A stretch of DNA of 32,975 nucleotides from Bacillota bacterium (GCA_023443285.1 JAEZVB010000003.1:1-32975), one strand, 5' to 3'. Counted from the first letter of the stretch, positions 14,503 to 22,926 are shown. Notes: generated from the sequence alone by a model not told the origin. Numbers and translations are program-made.

Positions 14503-15679
14503 TATAAATCAATTCTTCATAGCCCTGTTCTTTAGCTACTGCTTGTGCGGCAGGCAAAGAACAACCAGACAATGCCAGTTCAGCACGGCGGCCTGCTTTA
14601 CGATACTTTTTAGCAGTTTTGATAGCCTCGGTAAGCTTGCCCTCCGTCCAGGCAACATAGATATCTTTACCTTGCACACTGACGCCAATTCCTTGCCGCT
14701 CCAGCGCTAGCAGTATTCTTTCGATGCCTAGAGCAAAACCGGTGGCTGGATTGGCAACACCAAACGATGCTAACATGGTGTCATAACGACCCCCACCACA
14801 TAATGGGAAACCTAAACCTGGTGTATAGCCCTCAAAGACCATACCAGTATAATAATCAAAGTCCCGAATAATGCCCAAATCAAAATTGACGTATTGACCA
14901 ACACCATAACCTGTCAGGAGCCTGTGGATATCGGCCAAATTATCCAGCGCACTTTGGCTAAGATCGTTGTTGACTAACCGGTACGCATCATTAAGCATAT
15001 CCTCCCGCCCATGCAAGAGTGGAATTTGTTGGAGTAATTCCCGCGCGGCTTGAGTAAGATTGCTTTGTGCCAAAATCTCACCAAGTCCTACTAAATCACG
15101 GGAAACCATCGCATATTTTACTCGTTGCTGCTCCTGTAAGTTTAGGCCACTCTCAGCCATAATGCCATTGATAAAAGCAACCTGGCCTAATCCTATTTGG
15201 AAATTGGTTAGACCTGCCTCCAGCATAGCTTCTACTGCAAGCGCAATAATCTCCGCATCGGCAGCTGGCTCTGGCGCCCCTAAAAGCTCAACTCCAGCCT
15301 GGTAAAACTCACATTGTCGTCCTGCCTGCGCCTGCTCATGCCTAAATACATTGGTAAGATAAAATAGTCTAAGCGGCAGCGGCCTTTCTTTGAATCTTGT
15401 CGCAGCTACCCGGGCAATCGGTGTTGTCATATCAGGACGCAGAGCTAACGTACGATTATTTTTATCAAAAAATTTAAATACATGCTCTTGAATAGCATTG
15501 CCAGTCCCTAGTGTCATGGTTTCCATATATTCAAAAGTTGGCGTCACTACTTCATCATAACCCCAACAAGAAAACAACTCAGCAAGAGCTCCTTCGACAA
15601 TGCGTTTTTGTTTTGCTTCTCGCGGCAGCAAATCCTTTGTTCCATAGGGAATCTGCGGCACAAAATTGTTTCTGTTCAT
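14495..15679 (-). CDS. hisZ: ATP phosphoribosyltransferase regulatory subunit
   Basis: About 394 residues resembling class II histidyl-tRNA synthetase without its tRNA-binding end: IPYGTKDLLPREAKQKR, YDEVVTPTFEYMETMTLGTG, LALRPDMTTPIARVAATR, LRLFYLTNVFRHEQ, REFYQAGVEL-like segment CEFYQAGVELLGAPEPAADA, DLGIIRDFDYYTGMVFEGY and GGGRYDTMLASFG. It pairs with short HisG for activity and histidine feedback. I start at the ATG at 15679 because GGAG lies nine bases upstream; an ATG at 15694 has no ribosome site. It is in an operon after yerC. True HisS is ruled out by the short C-terminus and by the presence of short HisG. Confidence 0.9.
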   Translation of the reverse strand: MNRNNFVPQIPYGTKDLLPREAKQKRIVEGALAELFSCWGYDEVVTPTFEYMETMTLGTGNAIQEHVFKFFDKNNRTLALRPDMTTPIARVAATRFKERPLPLRLFYLTNVFRHEQAQAGRQCEFYQAGVELLGAPEPAADAEIIALAVEAMLEAGLTNFQIGLGQVAFINGIMAESGLNLQEQQRVKYAMVSRDLVGLGEILAQSNLTQAARELLQQIPLLHGREDMLNDAYRLVNNDLSQSALDNLADIHRLLTGYGVGQYVNFDLGIIRDFDYYTGMVFEGYTPGLGFPLCGGGRYDTMLASFGVANPATGFALGIERILLALERQGIGVSVQGKDIYVAWTEGKLTEAIKTAKKYRKAGRRAELALSGCSLPAAQAVAKEQGYEELIYIE

Positions 15680-15695
15680 TTGTGTACACTCCATT

Positions 15696-16046
15696 CTAGT
15701 CAGCGGCTTTCGAGCTTTCCAACTTGTCTAGCACAGTCTTATAGCCATCAGCCCCATAATATAAACAGCGTTTCACCCTGCTAATTGTCGCAGTGCTGGC
15801 GCCTGTAGCAGCCACAATATCGTCATAAATGACGCCTGCTTTTAACAACCGCGCCACTTCCAAGCGTTGTGCCATGGCCTTTAGTTCACCAATTGTACAT
15901 ACGTCTTCAAAAAACTGATAACATTCCTCCTCACTGGATAACGATAAAATTCCTTGAAACAGCTGATCGGTAAGACCATCTTTTAATTTAGGATTTGCAG
16001 GCATACTGCTAGCCTCCCTGTAAATACTTGCTAATGTATTCTTCAT
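15696..16046 (-). CDS. yerC: YerC/YecD-family TrpR-like regulator (probable HisR)
   Basis: A 116-residue DNA-binding protein of the Trp-repressor superfamily. The helix-turn-helix region is LEVARLLKAGVIYDDIVAAT then GASTATISRVKRCLYYG. The upstream ECYQFFEDVCTIGELKAMAQR matches the conserved front of the YerC group. Members are thought to control histidine genes in Firmicutes, and it is co-transcribed with hisZ, which fits. The ATG at 16046 follows GAGGG. Its leader contains the palindrome also found before hisG, suggesting autoregulation plus control of the main operon. Confidence 0.88.
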   Translation of the reverse strand: MKNTLASIYREASSMPANPKLKDGLTDQLFQGILSLSSEEECYQFFEDVCTIGELKAMAQRLEVARLLKAGVIYDDIVAATGASTATISRVKRCLYYGADGYKTVLDKLESSKAAD

Positions 16047-16078
16047 TCGCTACTATCCCTCATTTTCCTTCTTTACTA

Positions 16079-16093
16079 CTTTATTTAATTAAA
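16079..16093. promoter_or_regulatory. Candidate YerC/HisR operator before yerC
   Basis: CTTTATTTAATTAAA matches the hisG leader element CTTTAATTAATTAAA at 14 of 15 positions. It lies about 35 bp before the yerC start, just downstream of a TATATTATATT -10-like stretch. Confidence 0.45.
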
Positions 16094-16141
16094 ATATAAT
16101 ATATAATTCCCTTTTCCGGCACATAAATACCTTAGTTTTTG

Positions 16142-16171
16142 TTGACAGCCATCCTCCGCTCATGTTAATAT
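16142..16171 (+). promoter_or_regulatory. Promoter of the SAM riboswitch-metQ transcript
   Basis: TTGACA (16142-16147), an 18-bp spacer and TAATAT (16166-16171), about 20 bp before the riboswitch. Confidence 0.75.
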
Positions 16172-16191
16172 AAAATCCATAAAATTAATAT

Positions 16192-16298
16192 AGTTCATCA
16201 AGAGCTGGTTGAGGGAATGGCCCGATGACGCCGCGGCAACCATCGCATATGCGAACGGTGCTAATTCCACAGGATTAATTCCTGGCAGATGAAGAACT
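16192..16298 (+). promoter_or_regulatory. SAM-I riboswitch (S-box)
   Basis: The S-box core is plain: ATCAAGAG, TTGAGGGAATGGCCCGATGA, CGGCAACC, GGTGCTAATTCC and CAGATGAAG. The P1 arms AGTTC-ATC (16192-16199) and GAT-GAA-GAACT (16288-16298) pair. Binding of S-adenosylmethionine should stabilise P1 and free the terminator at 16307-16345, switching metQ off when SAM is plentiful. Confidence 0.95.
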
Positions 16299-16306
16299 GG
16301 GACACC

Positions 16307-16345
16307 AAGCCTCTTCGGACTGCCGAAGGGGCTTATTAAATTTTG
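16307..16345 (+). terminator. Expression-platform terminator of the SAM riboswitch
   Basis: A 12-bp stem (AAGCCTCTTCGG with CCGAAGGGGCTT, one G-T pair) has an ACTG loop and is followed by ATTAAATTTT. It ends about 80 bp before metQ. Confidence 0.9.
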
Positions 16346-16423
16346 CGAAAGGAGATTTTGCTAAGCAATATTTTGTATCTGTCTTTATTATCATTACAAA
16401 AGAATCTTAGGAGGAATAACTTT

Positions 16424-17245
16424 ATGAAAAAGCTTACCCTATTGTTGGTTATCGCCGTATTAGCCCTCTCTTCTTTTATTGCCGGCTGCGGCAGCAAAAG
16501 CACCCCTGCCCCATCAGCAGCAGATAAGAAAACCATTAAAGTTGGCGCTACCCCCTTGCCGCATGCCGAAATTCTCAATGTTGTCAAACCAATTCTTGAA
16601 AAAGAAGGCATTAACCTGGTTATTGTTGAGATGAGCGACTATGTCCGTCCGAACATGGCTGTGGCGGAAAAAGAATTAGATGCTAACTTTTTCCAGCACA
16701 TTCCCTATTTAACCAAATTTAGCGCTGAACGCAAGCTTGACCTGACTTACACCGCTGCCGTACATATCGAACCAATGGGTGTGTACTCCAAAAAAGTTAA
16801 AAACCTTAACGACCTGCAAAACGGTGCAGAAATCGGTATCCCCAATGATCCCACTAATGGCGGTCGTGCCCTGGCACTCTTAGCCAAAGCCGGCATTATT
16901 AAACTGAAAGAAGGCGCCGGTGTTACTGCTACGGTTAAAGACATCACTGAAAACCCCAAAAACGCCAAAATCCGCGAACTGGAAGCTGCCCAACTGCCTC
17001 GTTCCCTTGATGATCTTACTTTAGCTGTTATTAACACTAACTATGCACTGGAAGCTAAGCTTGTTCCTGCTAAAGATGCATTATTTATTGAGCAAAAAGA
17101 TTCTCCTTATGTTAATATCCTAACTGTCCGTAAAGGCGATGAAAACCGCCCTGAAATTCAAAAGCTTACCAAAGCGTTAACTTCAGAAGAAGTGAAAAAG
17201 TTTATTAATGAAAAATATCAAGGTGCCATTGTACCAGCATTCTAG
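16424..17245 (+). CDS. metQ: D-/L-methionine ABC transporter substrate-binding lipoprotein
   Basis: A 273-residue lipoprotein of the NlpA/MetQ family. The signal peptide MKKLTLLLVIAVLALSSFIA ends in a lipobox with Cys 22 (AGCGSK). The mature part shows KTIKVGATPLPHAEILNVVKP, LDANFFQHIPYL, AAVHIEPMGVYSKK, IGIPNDPTNGGRALALL and AVINTNYALEA. It binds methionine outside the cell for a MetNI permease. The ATG at 16424 follows AGGAGG; an upstream in-frame extension has neither signal peptide nor ribosome site. It is controlled by the SAM-I riboswitch. metN and metI are not adjacent, so it must work with a transporter encoded elsewhere, or be a second receptor. Confidence 0.95.
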   Translation: MKKLTLLLVIAVLALSSFIAGCGSKSTPAPSAADKKTIKVGATPLPHAEILNVVKPILEKEGINLVIVEMSDYVRPNMAVAEKELDANFFQHIPYLTKFSAERKLDLTYTAAVHIEPMGVYSKKVKNLNDLQNGAEIGIPNDPTNGGRALALLAKAGIIKLKEGAGVTATVKDITENPKNAKIRELEAAQLPRSLDDLTLAVINTNYALEAKLVPAKDALFIEQKDSPYVNILTVRKGDENRPEIQKLTKALTSEEVKKFINEKYQGAIVPAF

Positions 17246-17253
17246 CTTACGTT

Positions 17254-17295
17254 AAAATAGTGAGTCGGGGAAATTTCCCTGACTCACTATTTTTT
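17254..17295 (+). terminator. Bidirectional terminator between metQ and the tetR operon
   Basis: A 12-bp perfect stem, AAATAGTGAGTC with GACTCACTATTT, is followed by six T on the plus strand and preceded by AAAA, which reads as T on the other. Confidence 0.92.
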
Positions 17296-17324
17296 ATTCA
17301 CAAAATTATATTCTAGAATTATTT

Positions 17325-17915
17325 CTAACGTGCAGCTACACCATAGAGAAAAATATCGGCAATACGATTGGCCGCCTCATCAATAGATTCCCGGTTATCA
17401 TCAACAAACCCTTGAAATACCATCATAACAATGACACTGAATAAACCATGAGCGGCTTTATTGATATCACAGTCACGGATAGTTCCCTGTTCAATCCCCT
17501 CTTGCAAGATGGTATGCAATATGCCAATGGTCTGACAAAACCGTTCGCGATATTTTTTACGCTGCTCCTCAGTAAAGCTAGACGGTTCTTCATGACCTAA
17601 GCCGCGCATCTCATGCATAAGTACCCGCCACAAATCACCGTTTGCAACATAAAACTCCAAAAATAACTTAATCGCCTTTTGTACTTTACTTAAGGATGGT
17701 TCGGTAAGAGCAGCAATCCTTTTGAGTTCGTTCTCGAAATCTGCACTACGTTCGGTTATCAGTGTATAGAAAAGCTGTTCTTTATTAACAAAGTACTTAT
17801 ATACCGTCCCCTTGCCAGTGTCTGCCAGCGCAATTATTTCATCAACGGTGGCCCGGTGATAGCCCTTTCGGGAGAAAACAGTATAAGCGGCATCCAATAT
17901 TTGCTTACGTTTCAT
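17325..17915 (-). CDS. TetR-family transcriptional regulator
   Basis: A 196-residue regulator. The N-terminal helix-turn-helix is clear: KRKQILDAAYTVFSRKGYHR then ATVDEIIALADTGKGTVYKY, followed by FVNKEQLFYTLI. The all-helical remainder is a ligand/dimer domain with no recognisable specificity. The ATG at 17915 follows GGAGG. It lies 16 bp after the DUF456 gene and probably ends the ydcF-purD-DUF456-tetR transcript. It may control the membrane protein next to it (inference). Confidence 0.92.
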   Translation of the reverse strand: MKRKQILDAAYTVFSRKGYHRATVDEIIALADTGKGTVYKYFVNKEQLFYTLITERSADFENELKRIAALTEPSLSKVQKAIKLFLEFYVANGDLWRVLMHEMRGLGHEEPSSFTEEQRKKYRERFCQTIGILHTILQEGIEQGTIRDCDINKAAHGLFSVIVMMVFQGFVDDNRESIDEAANRIADIFLYGVAAR

Positions 17916-17931
17916 AGTACCTCCGCCCCCC

Positions 17932-18450
17932 TCAACCCGACCACGTTAATTGTGAAATAATCAGAGCTACCATGCCAATGGCTATTGCCAGCTTAAAGAG
18001 TAAGCCCAGCGTTTGGCCAACAATAATGCTTTTGGCTACCCGGGTCGCTTTTTCCCTATTGCCGGTAACCAGATACTCAGCTGCGTATCCGGAGGCAAAT
18101 GATCCGCCAATTGCCCCAGCGATAGAACCAAGCCCTGGCATAATCCCTGTCCCTATGATTCCGCCAGCAATACCGCCGATAAAAGCGGCCAAAATGGCTG
18201 TCCGCGAGGCGTTCTCTTTTTTAGCCCCCAATGATCCAGCCACAAATTCGGCCAATTCTCCGGTTAATACGGCGCCAAAAAGCACCAATAAAACCGTGCT
18301 ATCCATGTGAATAAAGCTTTCCAAATAGCCATAGAATAGAGCCGCAAAAAAAATCAGCCAGTTGCCTGGTAAACCAATAGCAGTCAGAACAATACTTACA
18401 ATAGTAACTACTATAACAACTATATTAATGACTGTTACACCAGCATCCAA
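17932..18450 (-). CDS. DUF456 family membrane protein
   Basis: A 172-residue integral membrane protein. An N-terminal hydrophobic helix (INIVVIVVTIVSIVLTAIGL PG) is followed by NWLIFFAALFYGY, a second pair around VLLVLFGAVLTGELAEFVAG, and a glycine-rich segment GGIAGGIIGTGIMPGLGSIA that is typical of DUF456. The last helix is FKLAIAIGMVALIISQL. The function of the family is unknown. I start at the TTG at 18450, eight bases after GGAG; an open extension to 18567 would overlap purD and lacks a ribosome site. Confidence 0.82.
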   Translation of the reverse strand: MDAGVTVINIVVIVVTIVSIVLTAIGLPGNWLIFFAALFYGYLESFIHMDSTVLLVLFGAVLTGELAEFVAGSLGAKKENASRTAILAAFIGGIAGGIIGTGIMPGLGSIAGAIGGSFASGYAAEYLVTGNREKATRVAKSIIVGQTLGLLFKLAIAIGMVALIISQLTWSG

Positions 18451-18505
18451 AGTACGCACTCCTTTATGGGAAGAAATGACGAGCTTGCCACCTAGTGCGG
18501 TGTTA

Positions 18506-19783
18506 TCACTTGTCGTTTCGATTAAAGGCTCTATGCGCAATATCTTTGCGATACTGCATACCGTCAAAGGTAATTGCTGGTACAGCCTGATATACCTTAT
18601 CTACCGCCGCCCGAAGATTATCGGCAACAGCAGTCACACCAAGTACCCGGCCACCCTGAGTCACAACCTGATCGTTCTTAGTTCCTGTGCCGGCATGAAA
18701 TACCATTGCTTCCTGGGCTTCGGCTTTATCCAAACCGGTAATGCTATCGCCTTTATTATAATTGCCCGGATAACCACCGGCGGCCAGGACAACACAAACA
18801 GCAGCCTTGTTGTCCCATTCGATAGGTATTTCAGCTAGCTTGCCATCAACGCAAGCTTCCATAATATCAACCAAATCACTCTGTAACAGCGGCAATACCA
18901 CCTGGGTCTCCGGATCACCAAAACGCGCATTAAATTCAATGACTTTAGGCCCCTGAGCCGTAATCATCAACCCGGCATACAAACACCCTTTATAGATAAT
19001 GCCTTCTTGACGCAGCCCATCAACAACCGGCTGCAATACCTCCCGCCATACTTGTTCCCGCACAGCTTGAGTAACAACCGGAGCAGGGGCATATGTCCCC
19101 ATACCGCCGGTATTGGGGCCTTGATCATTGTCAAATATCCGTTTATGATCCTGAGCTGCCACCATAGGAACAACGGTAATGCCATCAGTAAAGGCCAGCA
19201 GGGAAGCTTCTTCCCCTTCTAAATATTCTTCAATAACCACCAAATTACCGGCATTACCGAAAGCCTTATCCTTCATCATCATGGTAACCGCATCAACAGC
19301 TTCTTCAACCGTCATAGCGACAACAACACCCTTACCGGCAGCCAAACCATCCGCTTTAACTACAATAGGTGCACCTTGTTCTTTTATATAAGAAATTGCG
19401 CTTTCAGCCTCAGTAAATGCGGCAGAAGCAGCTGTAGGAATGCGATATTTGTGCATAATCTCTTTGGCAAAGGCTTTCGAGCCCTCAAGCTGAGCCGCCT
19501 TTTGGGAGGGGCCGAACGCCTTTAAATTAAGCGTAGCAAAGTGATCAACCAGACCATTTGTCAATGGTAATTCCGGACCAACAACAGTCAAGTCAATAGT
19601 ATGTTCCAGGGCAAATTTACCCAATGCCTCATTATCTGTTACCGCAATGGAAACACACTCGGCCACAGCTGCAATGCCGGGATTTCCCGGAACACAGTAT
19701 ATTTTCTCTACCCGGGGGCTTTGCGCCAATTTCCAGGCCAAAGCATGCTCACGTCCACCGCCGCCAATAAGTAAAATTTTCAA
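18506..19783 (-). CDS. purD: Phosphoribosylamine-glycine ligase (GAR synthetase)
   Basis: A 425-residue ATP-grasp enzyme for the second step of purine synthesis. It begins KILLIGGGGREHALAWKLAQ and shows VVGPELPLTNGLVDHF, EGSKAFAKEIMHKYRIPTA, PIVVKADGLAAGKGVVVA, VIEEYLEGEEASLLAFTDG, DQGPNTGGMGTYAPAP and the metal-binding FNARFGDPETQVVLP. The start is a TTG at 19783 with GAAGGAG before it. Other purine genes are absent here, so it is detached from the usual pur operon. It sits 28 bp after ydcF. Confidence 0.96.
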   Translation of the reverse strand: MKILLIGGGGREHALAWKLAQSPRVEKIYCVPGNPGIAAVAECVSIAVTDNEALGKFALEHTIDLTVVGPELPLTNGLVDHFATLNLKAFGPSQKAAQLEGSKAFAKEIMHKYRIPTAASAAFTEAESAISYIKEQGAPIVVKADGLAAGKGVVVAMTVEEAVDAVTMMMKDKAFGNAGNLVVIEEYLEGEEASLLAFTDGITVVPMVAAQDHKRIFDNDQGPNTGGMGTYAPAPVVTQAVREQVWREVLQPVVDGLRQEGIIYKGCLYAGLMITAQGPKVIEFNARFGDPETQVVLPLLQSDLVDIMEACVDGKLAEIPIEWDNKAAVCVVLAAGGYPGNYNKGDSITGLDKAEAQEAMVFHAGTGTKNDQVVTQGGRVLGVTAVADNLRAAVDKVYQAVPAITFDGMQYRKDIAHRAFNRNDK

Positions 19784-19811
19784 AATACCACTCCTTCAGA
19801 TATACAAATCT

Positions 19812-20564
19812 TTAAAACCACTGTATTGCCATGAGGCCAAGATATTCTTTAATGGCCAACTGACTGTTATAGAAGGCATCCGCTCTAGGCCATAATTGAT
19901 TCCATTCGAAGATAAAGCGTGTATTGGTTTGATAGTCAGTAGGATAAGGTAGAACAGTCATATTATATTTGGCAAACTGCCCCACCGACCGCTGCATGTG
20001 GAAAGCAGAAGTAACCAGGATCGGCCTTGTGAAGGCTCGCTGTGCTATAATCTGCTTGGTAAATTTAGCATTATCGGTAGTATTAAGGGCTTGCCCCTCC
20101 ACAATAATCTTCTCATCAGGAATACCAAGTCCCAGCAGGATATGACGTGCAATTTCCGCCTCCTTGCCGGTATTGGCAAACACTTGACCACCGGAAATTA
20201 TGATAGGCGCACCTGTACTATAATATAGCTGAGCTGCGGTCAGCAGGCGGTTGGCAGCAGAACCCATCAAATGCCCTTTACCATGAACATTAGGAGTATC
20301 GGCTGTTGCTCCGCCTCCCAACATAACAATAACATCACCGCATACTGTTGCCGGCGGCTGGTAACGGCTCTCCAAAGAGCGCATTACATAGTCGCCCACC
20401 AAGGGAGTTGAAATTAGATACAATATCGCTGTGATCACTGCCAGCACCCCTACACCCCGTTGTTTGTGCTTGTGTAGCCACAAACAGCAGATAGTTAGTG
20501 CCGCAATGAACAAACCTGGTGGCAACAGAAAGGTTATGTACAAAAACTTGATTAGAACCAGCAT
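19812..20564 (-). CDS. YdcF/ElyC-like DUF218 membrane-anchored protein
   Basis: A 250-residue protein with two N-terminal hydrophobic helices (FLYITFLLPPGLFIAALTIC and VGVLAVITAILYLISTPLVG), then a DUF218 domain: DVIVMLGGG, RLLTAAQLYYSTGAPIIISG GQ, EAEIARHILLGLGIPDEKII, NTTDNAKF and PILVTSAFHMQRSV. The family includes ElyC and SanA, linked to cell-envelope precursor metabolism, though the reaction is uncertain. The ATG at 20564 has only a modest ribosome site (GAGAGACGGGG, rather distant). It is probably the first gene of the unit with purD. Confidence 0.82.
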   Translation of the reverse strand: MLVLIKFLYITFLLPPGLFIAALTICCLWLHKHKQRGVGVLAVITAILYLISTPLVGDYVMRSLESRYQPPATVCGDVIVMLGGGATADTPNVHGKGHLMGSAANRLLTAAQLYYSTGAPIIISGGQVFANTGKEAEIARHILLGLGIPDEKIIVEGQALNTTDNAKFTKQIIAQRAFTRPILVTSAFHMQRSVGQFAKYNMTVLPYPTDYQTNTRFIFEWNQLWPRADAFYNSQLAIKEYLGLMAIQWF

Positions 20565-20613
20565 TTAAAAAACCCCGTCTCTCAATTGTTGCCTGCCGCT
20601 AGTACTGCATCAT

Positions 20614-20652
20614 AAAGACTTTTGCCGGCATTACTGCCATACAAAAGTCTTT
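20614..20652 (-). terminator. Hairpin after glnS, probable terminator
   Basis: An 11-bp perfect stem (AAAGACTTTTG with CAAAAGTCTTT) has a 17-nt loop and begins eight bases past the glnS stop. The tail is not a clean T-run, so it could instead be an RNA 3' stabiliser. Confidence 0.6.
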
Positions 20653-20659
20653 AGCATAC

Positions 20660-22381
20660 TTATTTTTTTTCTTGCTTAGCCCACGAATCTTTTAGCGATA
20701 CAATACGATTAAACACCGGCATTTGCGCTGTGGATTCACGGTCAATAGAGAAATAGCCGTGCCGCATGAACTGGAACCGCTCACCTACTTGTGCGGTTTT
20801 GATACTGGGCTCAATCAGACAATTAGTTAATACTTCTAATGAATTCGGATTTAGTGTATCGACGAAATCCTTGGCCTCTGCTGCCTCATCTTCTTGCTCC
20901 TGATCATCGGTTAATAAATAATCATATAGCCGTACCTCAGCTTTAACCGCCTGTTCTGCCGACACCCAATGCAGCACGCCTTTCACTTTGCGATTAGCAT
21001 TCCCGCTGCCGCTCTTGGTATCCGGATCATACGAACAGTGCAATTCCATGATCTCGCCAGTTTGTTCATCCTTTACTACCTGCTCGCATTTTATGATATA
21101 CGCCTGTTTCAAGCGAACTTCGGTACCAGGAGCCAAACGGAAGAATTTTTTCGGTGGATTTTCCATGAAATCATCTTGTTCAATATATATTTCCCGGGAA
21201 AACGGAATTGTCCGCGTGCCCATCTCGGGATTTTCCGGATTATTCTCAGCCACTAATTCTTCGACCTGTCCTACTGGATAGTTCTCAATAATAACTTTTA
21301 GCGGCTTAAGCACCCCCATAACCCGCGGTGCTTTGGTATTAAGGTCTTCGCGAATGCAGTGTTCTAAGAGCGCCACATCTACAAGACTGTTACTTTTGGC
21401 AACACCTATTCGATCACAAAAATCGCGAATGGATTCGGGAGTAAAACCACGCCGTCTCAAGCCAGATATGGTCGGCATCCGTGGATCGTCCCAGCTGCTG
21501 ACATAACCTTCTTCCACCAATCGGCGAAGATAACGCTTACTCATAATGGTTTTGGTTATATTTAACCGGGCAAACTCAATCTGCCGGCTTTGGTATATTC
21601 CCAGATTCTCCAGAGTCCAGTCATATAATGGACGGTGGTCTTCGAACTCCAGCGTACAAATAGAGTGCGTTATGTTCTCAATAGAATCAGAAATAGGGTG
21701 GGCATAATCATACATAGGATAAATACACCAGTCATCACCTGTGCGATGATGCTTTGCCCGCACAATACGATATAAGACCGGATCGCGCATATTGAGGTTA
21801 GGAGAAGCCATATCGATTTTAGCGCGCAGCACCCGGCTGCCTTCCGGGAATTCACCGGCACGCATTTTTACAAAGAGTGCAAGATTTTCTTCGACTGTAC
21901 GATTTCTATATGGGCTCTCTTTACCCGGTTCTGTCAGCGTCCCACGATATTGCCGTGTTTCTTCGGCAGTTAGGTCACAGACATAAGCTTTACCTTTTTT
22001 GATAAGCTCGACAGTTAGCTCATATATTTTTTCAAAATAATCAGAAGCATAATATTTGCGATCTTCCCAGTCAAACCCCAGCCATTTTACATCTTCCTGG
22101 ATAGAATCTACATACTCAACATCCTCTTTAGTAGGATTAGTATCGTCAAAACGCAAATTACATTTGCCACCATATTTTAGCGCCAAACCAAAGTTTAAAC
22201 AAATTGACTTGGCGTGACCAATATGCAGATACCCATTCGGTTCTGGGGGAAAACGTGTATGTACCCGTTTTTCATATCTACCTGTCCTTATATCTTCATT
22301 GATGCTAACTTCTATGAAATTAGCGGGCATAGCAGGATTAGCGCCAGCCTCTTTCTCAATTACTTCATTTTCGCTACTCAT
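20660..22381 (-). CDS. glnS: Glutaminyl-tRNA synthetase
   Basis: A 573-residue class I synthetase of the GlnRS/GluRS group. The HIGH signature is in FPPEPNGYLHIGHAKSICLN (residues 53-56). RFDDTNPTKEDVEYVDSI follows, and the KMSKS-type loop reads IMSKRYL (279-283). The anticodon-binding beta-barrels carry the C-terminal third (LHWVSAEQAVKAEVRLYDYL). The length and the PTKED/HIGHAKS wording favour GlnRS over GluRS. AAGGAGG precedes the ATG at 22381. Many Firmicutes make Gln-tRNA only by GatCAB amidation, so a direct GlnRS is notable; it is likely an ancient transfer in this lineage (inference). Confidence 0.94.
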   Translation of the reverse strand: MSSENEVIEKEAGANPAMPANFIEVSINEDIRTGRYEKRVHTRFPPEPNGYLHIGHAKSICLNFGLALKYGGKCNLRFDDTNPTKEDVEYVDSIQEDVKWLGFDWEDRKYYASDYFEKIYELTVELIKKGKAYVCDLTAEETRQYRGTLTEPGKESPYRNRTVEENLALFVKMRAGEFPEGSRVLRAKIDMASPNLNMRDPVLYRIVRAKHHRTGDDWCIYPMYDYAHPISDSIENITHSICTLEFEDHRPLYDWTLENLGIYQSRQIEFARLNITKTIMSKRYLRRLVEEGYVSSWDDPRMPTISGLRRRGFTPESIRDFCDRIGVAKSNSLVDVALLEHCIREDLNTKAPRVMGVLKPLKVIIENYPVGQVEELVAENNPENPEMGTRTIPFSREIYIEQDDFMENPPKKFFRLAPGTEVRLKQAYIIKCEQVVKDEQTGEIMELHCSYDPDTKSGSGNANRKVKGVLHWVSAEQAVKAEVRLYDYLLTDDQEQEDEAAEAKDFVDTLNPNSLEVLTNCLIEPSIKTAQVGERFQFMRHGYFSIDRESTAQMPVFNRIVSLKDSWAKQEKK

Positions 22382-22419
22382 GCAAATCCTCCTTAAGGTT
22401 GTCCACGTTATATCACTAC

Positions 22420-22448
22420 ATTATACAACATTCCTGTCCTTTCCAAAA
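22420..22448 (-). promoter_or_regulatory. Promoter of glnS
   Basis: Minus strand TATAAT (22420-22425) is 17 bp after a weak TTTTGG (22443-22448), about 40 bp before the start codon. Confidence 0.5.
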
Positions 22449-22502
22449 GCACGAATGAGTATTTCAGATAATTTTTTTTAAGAAAGTTGTATTTTGTTAA
22501 GA

Positions 22503-22540
22503 CAAAAAAAAATACCCTAACCCCTAATCAGGTAAGGTAT
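22503..22540 (-). terminator. Terminator of the small ORF at 22562-22765
   Basis: A stem of ATACCTTACC with GGTTAGGGTAT, slightly imperfect, is followed on the minus strand by nine T. Confidence 0.8.
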
Positions 22541-22561
22541 CATTATATTTAATGCCGCAAA

Positions 22562-22765
22562 CTACATTAAACGTTCTGGATCATTATCGAGCATATATGT
22601 TATGTAATCACGAATAATGGTATTGGCTCTAGATTTTTCATCCGCATTTGTAAAATAAAAATTACCATCGTCAATCTTAAAATCAGTAATTCCATTTTCT
22701 ACTAGCTGTTCTTTTATATGTGCGGTTAATCTTTGTATTAACGTCTCTTTCATGTTGGAAGCCAT
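22562..22765 (-). CDS. Small hypothetical protein (67 aa)
   Basis: A soluble, charged 67-residue protein beginning MASNMKETLIQRLTAHIKEQ and ending TYMLDNDPERLM, probably helix-strand-helix. I recognise no family. It is supported as real by GGAAGG nine bases before the ATG at 22765, a promoter at 22800-22828 and its own terminator. The longer open frame to 22903 would start inside the chemoreceptor terminator and is rejected. Confidence 0.65.
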   Translation of the reverse strand: MASNMKETLIQRLTAHIKEQLVENGITDFKIDDGNFYFTNADEKSRANTIIRDYITYMLDNDPERLM

Positions 22766-22799
22766 AACATCGCACCTTCCATTTCCATAATTTGGATAT

Positions 22800-22828
22800 A
22801 TTATAGCATTATATACATAGAAAACCAA
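22800..22828 (-). promoter_or_regulatory. Promoter of the 67-aa ORF
   Basis: Minus strand TTGGTT (22823-22828), a 17-bp spacer and TATAAT (22800-22805), 35 bp before the start. Confidence 0.65.
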
Positions 22829-22876
22829 GTAAAAAAATCTCAACCTAAATGAAGCTAACTTTGCCCTACTACTAGA

Positions 22877-22926
22877 AAAAGCCTGTAACCCTAGCAAAAC
22901 CATGGTTTTGCAGAGTTACAGGCTCA
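22877..22926 (-). terminator. Terminator of the chemoreceptor gene
   Basis: A long stem (GAGCCTGTAAC with GTTACAGGCT, plus inner GCAAAACC/GGTTTTGC) is followed by TTTTTC on the minus strand, 11 bp past the stop. Confidence 0.88.

Noticed and set aside
14495..15679. Histidyl-tRNA synthetase (hisS)
   Set aside because: Lacks the anticodon-binding end of HisS, and its proximity to short-form hisG fits HisZ better.
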